Notes under the pieces: generated by a model | Told to the model about the DNA's origin: nothing | Seen by the model: only the letters and a program-made list of their open reading frames with translations | Databases searched by the model: none | Translations under genes and position numbers: made by a program | Assembly (NCBI RefSeq): GCF_002904335.1 | Contig: NZ_PPHF01000129.1 | Span: forward strand, 158,347 to 222,346 | DNA from: Amycolatopsis sp. CA-126428 | Lineage (GTDB): Bacteria; Actinomycetota; Actinomycetes; Mycobacteriales; Pseudonocardiaceae | Length of the DNA: 64,000 nucleotides | Direction of reading: 5' to 3' | Shown here: one piece after another, positions 26,532 to 35,068 of the stretch | How the letters are laid out: each line of letters opens with the position of its first letter | How positions within the stretch are numbered: the stretch's first letter is position 1

Positions 26532-28084
26532 CCGCCGTGGAGCCGGACGTCGACCGGGACACCTTCCGCACGCTGATGGCGGGCTTCCCCGCCGGGGTCG
26601 CCGTGGTCACCGTCCCGGACGGCGACGGGCGGCCGCGGGGCATGACGTGCTCGTCGCTGTGCAGCGTGTCGCTCGAACCACCGACCCTGCTGGTCTGCCT
26701 GCGCCTGGGCAGCCCGACGCTGGCCGCGGTCCGCGAGCGGGGCCGGTTCGCGGTCAACCTGCTGCACCACCGGGCGCGCGCCACCGCGGAGCTGTTCGCC
26801 TCCGGCGCCGCCGACCGGTTCGACCGGGTGCCGTGGCGGGCCGGAGACGGCCGGGCCGGGCCGCACCTGAGCGGCGACGCGCACTCCGTCGCCGACTGCG
26901 TGGTCACCGGCACCGAACGGATCGGCGACCACGAGGTGGTGTTCGGCCGGGTACGGCGGATCGACCGGTTCGCCGGCCCGGCGCCCCTGCTCTACGGACT
27001 GCGCGGATACGCCGGCTGGCCGGATCGATCCGCTACCGGAGAGGCGCCCGGCACGGGCCGGGCGCCGGAAAGGTCTGTCATGACAACCGAAATCCCGGCG
27101 CCCGGCTCTCGGCGGGCGGCCGCCGCCATCTTCAACGCGGCGGTCGCCGCGCCGGCCATCGCGACCGCCTGGGAGCTGGGTGCGCTCGACGAGCTCAAGG
27201 AGTTCGGCCGGCTCGAGATCCCGGCCTTCGCGGCGCGGCACGACCTGCACCCGGGCTCCACCCGCGGCATGTTCGTGGCGCTCGCCGGCGTCGAGGTGGT
27301 CCGGCGGGACGGCGACACCGTCGTCGCCGGCCCGGTTTTCGACGAGGTCTACCAGGCCAAGCCGTTGTTCCACTGGCTGGCGGTGGGCTCGGCGCCGCTG
27401 TTCGCCCGGATGCCCTTCGTGCTGCGCAACGCCAACCGGGTCGGGGACTACTACACGCGGGACGCCCGGGCGATCAGCTTCGCGTCCCGGCAGGCCAACA
27501 CCACGTTCTTCGATCCGGTGTTCTGGTCGGTGGTCGAGGGGCTGGGCTTCCCGGTCACGTCGGTGGCCGACCTGGGATCGGGCAGTGGCGAGCGGCTGCT
27601 CCAGCTGGCCAAGCGCTACCCGGCGGCCAGGGGGATCGGCGTCGAAATCGCCGCCGCCGCGCTGGAGCTGTCGACCGGCGAGGCCGCGCAGGCCGGCCTG
27701 GCCGATCGGGTCCGGTTCGTCGAGGCCGATGCGCGGCACCTGACGCCGCGCCCGGAGTTCGCCGACGTCGAGCTGCTCACCTGTTTCATGATGGGCCACG
27801 ACTTCTGGCCGCGGGAGCAGTGCGTCGCCGCCCTGCGCCGGCTGCGCGAGGCGTTTCCCGCCGCCCGCAAACTGGTGCTCGGGGACAACGTGCGCACCGT
27901 CGGCGTGCCCGACGACGACATCCCGGTGTTCACGCTGGCGTTCGAACTCGGCCACGCCATGATGGGCGCCTTCCTGCCGACCGAGCAGGAGTGGCTGGAC
28001 GCCTTCGACGAGGGCGGCTGGCAGTGCTCCGCCGTCCACCACGTCGAAGGACTGGCGGGCGCGGTCGTGTTCGAGCTGTCGTGA
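26528..28084 (+). CDS. flavin reductase read in frame into a SAM methyltransferase (518-residue fusion)
   Basis: Residues 1-165 are a flavin reductase of the HpaC/SsuE-like FMN-binding split-barrel family (FRTLMAGFPAGVAVVT, MTCSSLCSVSLEPPTLLVCL, GRFAVNLL), ending at the usual LLYGLRGYAGW. About 18 linker residues lead, with no stop codon, into a complete methyltransferase (residues 185-518; motif I SVADLGSGSGERLLQLAKRY). The reductase should regenerate FADH2 for the halogenase; the methyltransferase substrate is unknown. Either one bifunctional protein is made, or translation also restarts at the internal ATG at 27080, which has its own ribosome site. Start is the GTG overlapping the halogenase stop; GTG at 26537 is an alternative. 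Confidence 0.85.
   Translation: MTAVEPDVDRDTFRTLMAGFPAGVAVVTVPDGDGRPRGMTCSSLCSVSLEPPTLLVCLRLGSPTLAAVRERGRFAVNLLHHRARATAELFASGAADRFDRVPWRAGDGRAGPHLSGDAHSVADCVVTGTERIGDHEVVFGRVRRIDRFAGPAPLLYGLRGYAGWPDRSATGEAPGTGRAPERSVMTTEIPAPGSRRAAAAIFNAAVAAPAIATAWELGALDELKEFGRLEIPAFAARHDLHPGSTRGMFVALAGVEVVRRDGDTVVAGPVFDEVYQAKPLFHWLAVGSAPLFARMPFVLRNANRVGDYYTRDARAISFASRQANTTFFDPVFWSVVEGLGFPVTSVADLGSGSGERLLQLAKRYPAARGIGVEIAAAALELSTGEAAQAGLADRVRFVEADARHLTPRPEFADVELLTCFMMGHDFWPREQCVAALRRLREAFPAARKLVLGDNVRTVGVPDDDIPVFTLAFELGHAMMGAFLPTEQEWLDAFDEGGWQCSAVHHVEGLAGAVVFELS
27067..27082 (+). promoter_or_regulatory. internal ribosome site and ATG of the methyltransferase part
   Basis: GGAAAGG at 27067-27073 lies six bases before an in-frame ATG at 27080. 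If used, it yields a separate 334-residue methyltransferase (27080-28084). The site supports the view that the fusion arose by loss of a stop codon between two genes. Confidence 0.55.
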
Positions 28085-28101
28085 AGGACGAGGAGGGGGT
28101 C

Positions 28102-29169
28102 ATGACCAGGTTCGTCCGGCCCGAGGTCGGCCGGTTGCCGGGGTATCCGGCGCCGCCGGCGCGCCCCGCGGTCCAGCTGGCCGGCAACGAGCTGCCGTGG
28201 CCGCCGCTGCCCGAGGCGGCGGCGGCCGCGGCCGCCGCGGCCGCCGCGGCACACCGCTACCCGGCGATGCGCCCCGGGGAGCTGATCACCCGGCTGGCCC
28301 GCCTGACCGGCCTGCCGGCCGGGCAGGTCGCCGTGGGCCCCGGCTCCGGCGCGCTCCTGCAGCACCTCATGCAGGTGGTGTTCGGCGGCAGCGGCAGTGT
28401 GGTGTTCGGCTGGCCTTCGTTCGAGGCGTATCCCGTCCTGGCCACCGTGGCCGGAGCGCGGCCGGTGCCGGTGCCGCTGACCGCCGGCCACGGGCACGAC
28501 CTCGACGCGATCGCGGCGGCTGTCGGCGACGACACCCGGATGGTGCTGCTGTGCAACCCGAACAACCCCACCGGCGCGGTGCTGCACCGGGAGGCTCTGC
28601 TGGATTTCCTGCGGCGGCTGCCTCCGCACGTGCTCGTGGTGCTGGACGAGGCGTACCGGGAGTTCGTCAGCGACCCGGACAGTCCCGACGGGATCGACCT
28701 CGTCCGCGAACTCGGGGAAGGCGGCAGCCTGGTCGGCCTGCGCACGTTCTCGAAGGCGCACGGCCTGGCCGGGCTGCGGGTCGGCTACTGCGCGGGCCCG
28801 CCCGCGGTGATCGCCGCGCTCGACCGGGCCCAGCTGCCGTTCACCGTCACCGCGTCGGCCGAAGCGGCGGCGCTGGCCAGCTTGGCCGGTCGTGACCAGG
28901 TGGCCGCCCGCTGCCGCGACGTCCGCGTCGAGCGCGGCCGGGTGCGCGAAACCCTGCGGGCGCACGGGTTCGGCGTACCCGAGTCGCACGGCAATTTCCT
29001 GTGGCTGCCACTGGGCGGCCGGGCGGGCGCGTTCGCCGCGCACTGCCTGGCCCACGGGGTGCTCGTGCGCCCGTTCCCCGGGGAAGGAGTCCGGATCACC
29101 GTCGGCAGCCGCGCCGACAACGACGTCTTCCTCACCGCCGCCCGGTCCTTTTCCCCCACCGGGAAGTGA
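28102..29169 (+). CDS. HisC-like PLP aminotransferase 2
   Basis: 355 residues, paralogous to the aminotransferase in the opposite operon. PLP lysine in RTFSKAHGLAGLRVGY near residue 217; CNPNNPTGAV; terminal GEGVRITVG. The ATG is preferred over the GTG at 28081 because GAGGAGGGGG lies directly in front of it, although the GTG overlaps the previous stop. A twelve-residue alanine run (about residues 40-50) is encoded by a GCC/GCG-rich tract and is unusual for the family. Two such enzymes in one cluster suggest two different 2-oxo acids to be aminated, or oxidation and re-amination of one residue. End of the plus-strand operon. Confidence 0.9.
   Translation: MTRFVRPEVGRLPGYPAPPARPAVQLAGNELPWPPLPEAAAAAAAAAAAAHRYPAMRPGELITRLARLTGLPAGQVAVGPGSGALLQHLMQVVFGGSGSVVFGWPSFEAYPVLATVAGARPVPVPLTAGHGHDLDAIAAAVGDDTRMVLLCNPNNPTGAVLHREALLDFLRRLPPHVLVVLDEAYREFVSDPDSPDGIDLVRELGEGGSLVGLRTFSKAHGLAGLRVGYCAGPPAVIAALDRAQLPFTVTASAEAAALASLAGRDQVAARCRDVRVERGRVRETLRAHGFGVPESHGNFLWLPLGGRAGAFAAHCLAHGVLVRPFPGEGVRITVGSRADNDVFLTAARSFSPTGK
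28216..28251. repeat. GCG/GCC low-complexity tract (poly-Ala)
   Basis: Thirty-six bases of alternating GCG, GCC and GCA alanine codons in the second aminotransferase gene. It is prone to slippage. Confidence 0.6.
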
Positions 29170-29242
29170 CCTCGACGCCAGCACCCGGTCCCCAGGTCCG
29201 CGGCCCGTGGCCCGGTCGTGGGGAGAGGCGCCGGCGTCCCCC

Positions 29243-30145
29243 TCACGACGTCCGGCACCGCACGTCGAGGGCGGTCCCGTCGAGCAGGGCTTTGCCCAGC
29301 CGGGTGACGTCGTGCTGCACGGTGTTGCGGTTCCGCCGGGTGGTGATCAGGCCGGCTTCGCGCAGGATCGAGGTGTGCTGGCTGATGCCGGCCGAGGACA
29401 TGCGCAGCCGCTCGGCCAGCTCGCCCGTGGACCGGCTGTCGGTGAGTTCCTGCAGCACGGCGGCCCGGGTGCGGCCGACCAGGGCCGCCAAGGCCCGGTG
29501 CCCGATCTCCGGCGCGTTCCACATCTCCTTCGCGTCGGTGTGGCTCGGCGGGGCGGCGGAGAACACCAGGACCGGGGTTTCGCCGTCCTGGCCGTCCATG
29601 AGCAGCGCGGCCCGGCCCTCGTGCAGGAACAGTGACGGAACGAGCACCAGCCCCCGGCCGTCGAGGTGGATTTCGCCGGTGCGCTCGCCGGGAATCTCCA
29701 GTACCGGCGGTCGCCACCGCACCAAGGGGTGCAGCGTGTCGAGCAGGCGTTCCACCCCGCCGGTCATCGCGAGGCGGCTCCGGGCGTCGCGTTCGCTTTC
29801 CAGGTGGCCGTGGACCCGCGGCCAGAACGGCGATATCGCGACCGAGCAGAAGGACCGGACCGCCGCCACCACCTCGTCACGGCCGGCGTCGGCCCCGTCG
29901 ACCGGAGCGCGGCCGGGCAGCGTCGTTTCGTGCACCAGCCACAGCAGATCGGGCACCGGGCGGACGGACCGCCCGAGCGCGCGGACCGGGCTCCGGTGGG
30001 CGAACCGGCGCCGCCACACCGCGAAAATACCCGTTCGCGCTTTCGCGAACGAGTCCATCGCGAAAACGGCTTCCCCGGTGATGCCGACCGTGGTCGCCAT
30101 TCTGATCCGCCCGAGGTCCGCCATGGTGAAATGGATCGTCTGCAC
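29243..30145 (-). CDS. ArsR-like winged-helix transcriptional regulator
   Basis: 300 residues. The C-terminal 90 residues form an ArsR-type winged helix (GRTRAAVLQELTDSRSTGELAERL, SSAGISQHTSILREAGLI). The N-terminal 200 residues match the DUF5937-type sensor region common in actinomycetes (starts VQTIHFTMADLGRIRM). The GTG start has GGGGGAG just upstream; the longer frame has none. It is the last gene of the minus-strand unit, 61 bases after MbtH, and faces the end of the halogenase operon. It may act on the adjoining clusters; ligand and targets are unknown. Confidence 0.85.
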   Translation of the reverse strand: MQTIHFTMADLGRIRMATTVGITGEAVFAMDSFAKARTGIFAVWRRRFAHRSPVRALGRSVRPVPDLLWLVHETTLPGRAPVDGADAGRDEVVAAVRSFCSVAISPFWPRVHGHLESERDARSRLAMTGGVERLLDTLHPLVRWRPPVLEIPGERTGEIHLDGRGLVLVPSLFLHEGRAALLMDGQDGETPVLVFSAAPPSHTDAKEMWNAPEIGHRALAALVGRTRAAVLQELTDSRSTGELAERLRMSSAGISQHTSILREAGLITTRRNRNTVQHDVTRLGKALLDGTALDVRCRTS

Positions 30146-30206
30146 CCGCTCCCCCAGGAGAAGAAAGAAAAACCGGGTCATGGCCGCCGCCGGCGGCACC
30201 GGGACG

Positions 30207-30428
30207 TCAGCCTTGCTCTTGCTGTTGTTCCATGGCGAGAACGAGGCTGCGGGGCCGCATGTCGGTCCAGGTGCGCTCGATGTGGGCCAGGCAGGCGTCG
30301 CGGCGATCCGGGCCGAAGTCGGTCGTCCAGCCGGCGGGTACCGGGCTGAAAGTGGGCCACAGCGAATACTGGCCCTCGTCGTTCACCAACGCCACGAACT
30401 CGCCGTCGGGGTCGTCGAAGGGATTCAT
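30207..30428 (-). CDS. MbtH-like NRPS chaperone
   Basis: 73 residues beginning MNPFDDPDGEFVALVNDE with QYSLWP and PAGW, the family signature with its conserved Trp residues. MbtH proteins bind A domains and are needed for folding or activity of many of them. No NRPS gene is in its own transcription unit, so its clients are presumably the two synthetases on the other side of the halogenase operon. ATG preceded by AGGAGCG. It follows the antiporter gene by about 36 bases. Confidence 0.97.
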   Translation of the reverse strand: MNPFDDPDGEFVALVNDEGQYSLWPTFSPVPAGWTTDFGPDRRDACLAHIERTWTDMRPRSLVLAMEQQQEQG

Positions 30429-30464
30429 GTCATCGCTCCTTTTCTTCCGGGCACAACGCCGACG

Positions 30465-31907
30465 CTAATGGGTGCGGTCCGCGCCGCCATCGGCGTTCAC
30501 CACAGTTACGGTCTCCGGCGCGGGTCCGGAACCGGCGACCGGCCGCGCGGGCGCCCGGGCACCGCCGAGATCGAGCCGCCGGAGCAACGGGCCGGTCATC
30601 GCCGTGGTCACCAGCGTCATCACCACGAACACGACGAACAGGTCCGGGCCGATGATGCCGAGCGCCAGTCCCGCGGAGACCACCACCAGCTCGGTCAGGC
30701 CCCGGCAGTTGACCATGACGCCCAGCCCGGCCGACTCCCGCCACGTCAACCCGGTCAGCCGGCCGACGAGCGTGGTCGTGCCCAGCTTGCCCGTGACGGC
30801 CACCACGATCACGAGCCCGCACACCAGCACGTCCTGGAGGTTCCGCAGGAACCCGACGTGCATGCCGAACCCGATCACGGCGAAGAAGAGCGGGAGCACC
30901 GCGGTCACCCCGCGCCCGACCGTGCGGCCGAGGTCGCGCACCACGCGGTTTTCGCGCGGCATGATCACGCCGGCCAGCAACGCCCCGAAGATGGCGTGGA
31001 CGCCGATCCAGTCGGTGACGGCGGCGGCGGAAAGCGCCCAGAGCACCAGCACCACGGTCAGGGCGCGCCGCCGGCCGGCGTGGTCCTCCGCGATCGCCGA
31101 GAGGCGGCGCAGCGCCGGGCGGACGACGGTGAGCGTTCCCGCGGTGAACAGGACGAGCCACCCCACGGTCGGCGCGACCGCGGCCGCCGAGTCACCACGG
31201 GCCAGCGCGACGACCACGACCAGCAGGCACCACGAGAGGACGTCGCCCACCCCGGCGGTGGCCAGGCCGAGCGTGCCGATCCGGGTCCGGATCAGGTCGA
31301 GCCCGGCGAGGATCCGGACCAGCACGGGGAACGCGGTGATGCTCATCGAGGTGCCCACGAAGAGGAGGAAGGGGATGAGCCCGGTCCCCGCCGGCCGGTA
31401 CGCCGCGGCCAGGCCGGCGGCGAGCAGCAGCCCGCCGGCGAGCGGGACGGCCACCATGGCCGTCCCGAGTGCGGCCACCCGGCGCCCCGCCCCGCGCAGC
31501 AGGTCCAGCGGGAGGTCGGCGCCGAGGAGGAAGACGAAGCAGCTGATCGCCAGCTGCGCGACCAGGCCGAGGTGGGGCACCAGGGCCGTCGGGAACAGGG
31601 CGTGCTGGACTTCCGGCGCCACCTGGCCCAGCAAGGTCGGGCCCAGCGCGATGCCCGCGGCCATCTCGCCGACGACCGGTGGCTGGCGGCACTGTGTCGC
31701 GACCCAGCCGCCCAGCCGTCCCACCGCGATGATCAGGACGACCGCGAGGAGGAACCGCAGGACGAGCGGCCGGCCGCCGTCGCCCAGGTCCGCCAGCCGT
31801 CCGAACGTCGGAACGGCGTGGAGCAGGCCCACGGACACGGCCGCCAGGACGACGAGGACGGCCCCGGCGTCGCGTGCGTGTCCGACGCGCTTTTCCGGTG
31901 CTGTCAT
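30465..31907 (-). CDS. cation/proton antiporter (CPA2, KefB/NapA-like)
   Basis: 480 residues with about twelve membrane segments. PPVVGEMAAGIALGPTLLG, SMSITAFPVLVRIL, HAIFGALLAGVIMP and NCRGLTELVVV are typical of the Na+/H+ exchanger domain. No C-terminal TrkA-N domain is present; the tail after the last helix is short and proline-rich. Similar antiporters accompany actinomycete peptide clusters (for example glycopeptide clusters), where they may support proton-coupled export or tolerance. ATGA overlap with the ABC transporter gene. Confidence 0.9.
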   Translation of the reverse strand: MTAPEKRVGHARDAGAVLVVLAAVSVGLLHAVPTFGRLADLGDGGRPLVLRFLLAVVLIIAVGRLGGWVATQCRQPPVVGEMAAGIALGPTLLGQVAPEVQHALFPTALVPHLGLVAQLAISCFVFLLGADLPLDLLRGAGRRVAALGTAMVAVPLAGGLLLAAGLAAAYRPAGTGLIPFLLFVGTSMSITAFPVLVRILAGLDLIRTRIGTLGLATAGVGDVLSWCLLVVVVALARGDSAAAVAPTVGWLVLFTAGTLTVVRPALRRLSAIAEDHAGRRRALTVVLVLWALSAAAVTDWIGVHAIFGALLAGVIMPRENRVVRDLGRTVGRGVTAVLPLFFAVIGFGMHVGFLRNLQDVLVCGLVIVVAVTGKLGTTTLVGRLTGLTWRESAGLGVMVNCRGLTELVVVSAGLALGIIGPDLFVVFVVMTLVTTAMTGPLLRRLDLGGARAPARPVAGSGPAPETVTVVNADGGADRTH

Positions 31908-33874
31908 GGTTTCCGCTCTCCGGAGACGAAGTCGTGGGGCAGGGCCGGGCCCTCTCTCCGGCCGAACTGGGCGGCCTGGATCTCGTACAGTCCGCGGAAC
32001 CGCCCTCCGGGCCGCTCCAGCAGCTCCTCCGGTGAACCGGATTCGACGAGCCGGCCGCGGTGGAGCACGTACACCAGGTCCGCGTGCCGGACGGACGCCA
32101 TCCGGTGGGTGATGAGGACGACGGTCTGCCCGCCTTCGGCCAGTCCGCGGATCCGGTCGAACACCCGCTGCTCTTCACGGGCGTCGAGCGCGGCGGTGGG
32201 TTCGTCGACGATCAGGACCGGTGCGTCGCGGTAGTGGGCCCGGGCGACCCCCACGCGCTGCCACTGGCCGCCACTGAGCTGGTGGCCGCCCTCGTACCCC
32301 CGGGCCAGCAACGTGGCCCAGCCGCGCGGCAGGTCCTCGATCACCGCGGTGGCGCCCGCTTGGTCGGCGGCGGCGCTCAGCCGGCCGTCGTCGTCGGGAG
32401 CGCGGGAGTCACCGATGGTGACGTTGACCCGCGCGGTGAAGGGCCAGCGCTTGAAGTCCTGCGCGACCATGGCGATCCGGCCGAACACCTGCTGGCGGTC
32501 GGCCCGGCAGGTGGGGACGTCGTCCCACCCGACCCGGCCGCTGTCCGGGAGGTAGAGCCCGGCGAGCAGCTTGACCAGCGTGGACTTGCCCGAGCCGTTT
32601 TCCCCGACGAGCGCGGTGATCCGCCCCCTCGGGATGGTGAGCGAGACGTCGTCGATCGCCGGTGGTGCGGCCCGGTCGGTGCCGGGGTAGCGGAAGGTGA
32701 CCCGGTCGAACGTGATCCGGCGGGGGTGTTCCGGCACGGCCAGGCCACCGCCCGGGATGGCCTGCTCGGCCGCCCGGACCCGCAGCCGCTCGAGGTCGGC
32801 GACGAACAGGCTCTCGTCGTACAGGCTGGTGACCGCCTGGACCAGGCCGCCGAGGCGGCCCGTGCCGGTGCGGATGGCGAGCACCGCGGTTCCCGCGACG
32901 GACACGGCCACGGTGCCGCCCCAGGCCAAGAGGCCCAGAGTGAGGTAGGTGGCGGCGGTGGCGAGCCCGGTCCAGGCGGCGACCCACAGGCCGGTGCGGG
33001 CGTCCAGCCCAGCCAGCCGGGTCTGTTCGGCCTCGGAGGCGGCGGACATGGTGCGGAAGTGCCGGAGCAGGAACGGGCCCACCTGGTGGACCCGGATCTC
33101 CGGGGCGGCTTCGACGGCGGTGAGTTCCGTACTGAGCACCCGGCCCGCGCGCAGGTGCTGCACCCAGGTGCGGAAACTCTCGTAACGGCGGCGCGCGGTC
33201 ACGACGGTCCCCCACAGGTGCGGGACGATCATCAGGGTGAGCAACGGCAGCAGCACCGGATGCAGCACGGTGAGCACGCTCCCGGCGGCCGCCAGGGAGA
33301 GCAACGCGGTGATCACGCGCGTGCAGTGCTCGACCATCCGGCGGGCGGCCGTCGCCCCGAACTGGGCGGTGTCGAGCAGCCGGCGGAACCGGTCGTCCTC
33401 GAGCGCGGCCAGTTCCACGCGCGAGGCACAGGCCAGGTACTGCTCGGTGGCGGCTCGTTCGACCTTCGGCTGCAGCCGCCCCGAACCGTAGGTGGAGACG
33501 GCGGTGAGCACCGCGCCCAGCACCGCGGTGACCGCCACCAGCACGAGCGACGGCACGGCCCGGTGCAGCCAGCCGGCCGGGTCGCCACCGGCCAGCACGG
33601 CGGCCAGCGCGGCGTTGACGGCGACCAGCCCGACGGCCTGCGCGACACCACGTCCGACTTCGGCGCCGGCGACCAGCCACACCGCCGGAGCGTCGGTTTC
33701 GCGGGCGAGCCGGACGGTGGTGCGGACGAGTGGCGGCAGCGCCCGGACCACCGGCCACAGGCCGAGCCGGGTCAGGGCGCCGTCCTGGGTGCTCGTGTCG
33801 TTGACGTAGAGGAGGCGACCGCCGAAGAGCAGCTGTTCCGAGGAGGATGTGCCGGACGCCGGGCGGGTCTTCAC
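31904..33874 (-). CDS. ABC exporter, fused membrane and ATPase domains
   Basis: 656 residues. Six-helix type-1 transmembrane domain about 70-370, then ATPase with Walker A LVGENGSGKSTLVKLLAG, signature LSGGQWQRVGVARA and Walker B VLIVDEPTAALD. There is no N-terminal C39 peptidase, so it does not itself cut a leader. It lies eight bases after the ATP-grasp ligase, making it the probable exporter of the modified peptide. The start is a GTG with no clear ribosome site; translation may be coupled to the ligase gene. The first 60 residues are not conserved family sequence as far as I can tell. Confidence 0.92.
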   Translation of the reverse strand: MKTRPASGTSSSEQLLFGGRLLYVNDTSTQDGALTRLGLWPVVRALPPLVRTTVRLARETDAPAVWLVAGAEVGRGVAQAVGLVAVNAALAAVLAGGDPAGWLHRAVPSLVLVAVTAVLGAVLTAVSTYGSGRLQPKVERAATEQYLACASRVELAALEDDRFRRLLDTAQFGATAARRMVEHCTRVITALLSLAAAGSVLTVLHPVLLPLLTLMIVPHLWGTVVTARRRYESFRTWVQHLRAGRVLSTELTAVEAAPEIRVHQVGPFLLRHFRTMSAASEAEQTRLAGLDARTGLWVAAWTGLATAATYLTLGLLAWGGTVAVSVAGTAVLAIRTGTGRLGGLVQAVTSLYDESLFVADLERLRVRAAEQAIPGGGLAVPEHPRRITFDRVTFRYPGTDRAAPPAIDDVSLTIPRGRITALVGENGSGKSTLVKLLAGLYLPDSGRVGWDDVPTCRADRQQVFGRIAMVAQDFKRWPFTARVNVTIGDSRAPDDDGRLSAAADQAGATAVIEDLPRGWATLLARGYEGGHQLSGGQWQRVGVARAHYRDAPVLIVDEPTAALDAREEQRVFDRIRGLAEGGQTVVLITHRMASVRHADLVYVLHRGRLVESGSPEELLERPGGRFRGLYEIQAAQFGRREGPALPHDFVSGERKP

Positions 33875-33881
33875 GGGGCCG

Positions 33882-34895
33882 TCACGAGTTCCGCACCATG
33901 ATGTCGACGAAGGCCTGCATGAGGCGCAGTTCCGGGACCCATTCCTGGACGAACAGCCACTGGCCGTTCGCGTTGACCTCCAGGAAGATGTGCTCGTCCT
34001 CGGGCGTCACGATGAAGTCGAAAGCCCCGAAGCGCAGCCCGAAATCGTTCACCATGGCGAGACAGGCCTTCGCCACGGAGCCGGGGAGCTCACCGATGGT
34101 GGCGTGGGGCAGCGAGTCCTGCCGGCGCCAGTCGTGCCGGGTGAGGTCGTTCTTCTGCGATTCGATCTTGCAGGTGAAGATCTGGTCCTCGAAGAGCGTG
34201 ACGCGCAGTTCGTGCTTCTTCTCGACGAGTTCCTGGAACATGCAGGCGCAGTGCCGCACGCTGTCGACGTGCGCCATGTCCTCGTCGGTGAACGGCCGGA
34301 CCAGTGGCATGCCGGGCACGAAGGTTTCGGAGGTGTACTCCTCCTCCACTTCGCCCGGAAGCAGGAACGGTCCCGTCATGGACTTGAAGACCATCTTCCC
34401 GGAGCACTCGTCGTAGAACTTGCGCACGTCTTCGGGATCGTTGGTGATGATGGTCTTCGGCGAAGTGAGGCCGAGGGCCGCCCCCTTGGTCATCTGGATC
34501 ATCTTGTTGGCGGCTTTGCGGATGTTGTGCGGATCGCTCATCCAGTAGACGTCCGGATCGTTGAGCAGCAGATCCCACAACCCGCGCATGGCGTACTCGC
34601 TCTCCCGCTTGGCGTAGGGCATTTGCACCCGGGAGAGCTCCTTCGAGGGGCGGGCCACATAGGGCTTCCGCCACCAGACGGCCTTGATGTCGCCGAGGTC
34701 GATCACCCCGTCCCGAGTGTGCAGCCGGTTGGACCACCTCCCCTGCCGGAAAACCGCGTCGATCTGCGCGGTCAGCGGCACGTCCTCGGGGTAGAAGAAG
34801 ACCGGCTCCCGGCCGTTCCGGCGCAGGATCTCGGCCGCGGCGTACGCGGTCGTGTCCCACCTGGATGTGACAATCAGAATCGTGGCGTTGCCCAT
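33882..34895 (-). CDS. graspetide-type ATP-grasp ligase (MvdC/MvdD-like)
   Basis: 337 residues. An N-terminal pre-ATP-grasp domain (TILIVTSRWDTTA, VWWRKPY, RESEYAMRGLWDLLL) is followed by an ATP-grasp fold: lysines in AANKMIQMTKGAALGL and KMVFKSMTGPFLL, the ELRVTLFEDQIFTCKI strand, and Mg/ATP-binding FGAFDFIVTPEDE and FLEVNANGQW. Members join Asp/Glu side chains to Ser/Thr or Lys side chains of a precursor peptide, giving omega-ester or omega-amide rings. The 88-residue Thr- and acid-rich precursor immediately upstream is the obvious substrate. ATG preceded by GAGGGTGA. A peptide-ligase role on other substrates is less likely given the layout. Confidence 0.92.
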   Translation of the reverse strand: MGNATILIVTSRWDTTAYAAAEILRRNGREPVFFYPEDVPLTAQIDAVFRQGRWSNRLHTRDGVIDLGDIKAVWWRKPYVARPSKELSRVQMPYAKRESEYAMRGLWDLLLNDPDVYWMSDPHNIRKAANKMIQMTKGAALGLTSPKTIITNDPEDVRKFYDECSGKMVFKSMTGPFLLPGEVEEEYTSETFVPGMPLVRPFTDEDMAHVDSVRHCACMFQELVEKKHELRVTLFEDQIFTCKIESQKNDLTRHDWRRQDSLPHATIGELPGSVAKACLAMVNDFGLRFGAFDFIVTPEDEHIFLEVNANGQWLFVQEWVPELRLMQAFVDIMVRNS

Positions 34896-34947
34896 GCCGT
34901 CACCCTCGTCTCGTCGATCTGGAATGCTTCACTGCCGCGTCGGCGAG

Positions 34948-34986
34948 CCGGGGCGGGCCGCCGCTTTCCGCCCGGACCCGCCCCGG
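34948..34986 (-). terminator. stem-loop between precursor and ligase genes (possible attenuator)
   Basis: Perfect ten-base arms CCGGGGCGGG and CCCGCCCCGG around a 19-base loop, in the 173-base gap between the precursor stop and the ligase start. Similar hairpins after RiPP precursor genes stabilise the precursor mRNA or stop part of the transcripts, giving excess precursor over enzymes. Function is inferred. Confidence 0.5.
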
Positions 34987-35068
34987 TTCGTCCGGATCCG
35001 ATGGTCACGGACCCCAAGGAATCAGCGAACGGGCCGGGCCACCTCCGCCGGTTCCCCGGACGAGTACG

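Noticed and set aside
30465..31907. Antiporter as part of a potassium channel (KefB with TrkA domain)
   Set aside because: The C-terminal NAD-binding domain is absent; only the exchanger domain is present.
34896..35068. A second small precursor between precursor and ligase genes
   Set aside because: Frames there read through the hairpin, have no ribosome site and no resemblance to the first precursor.
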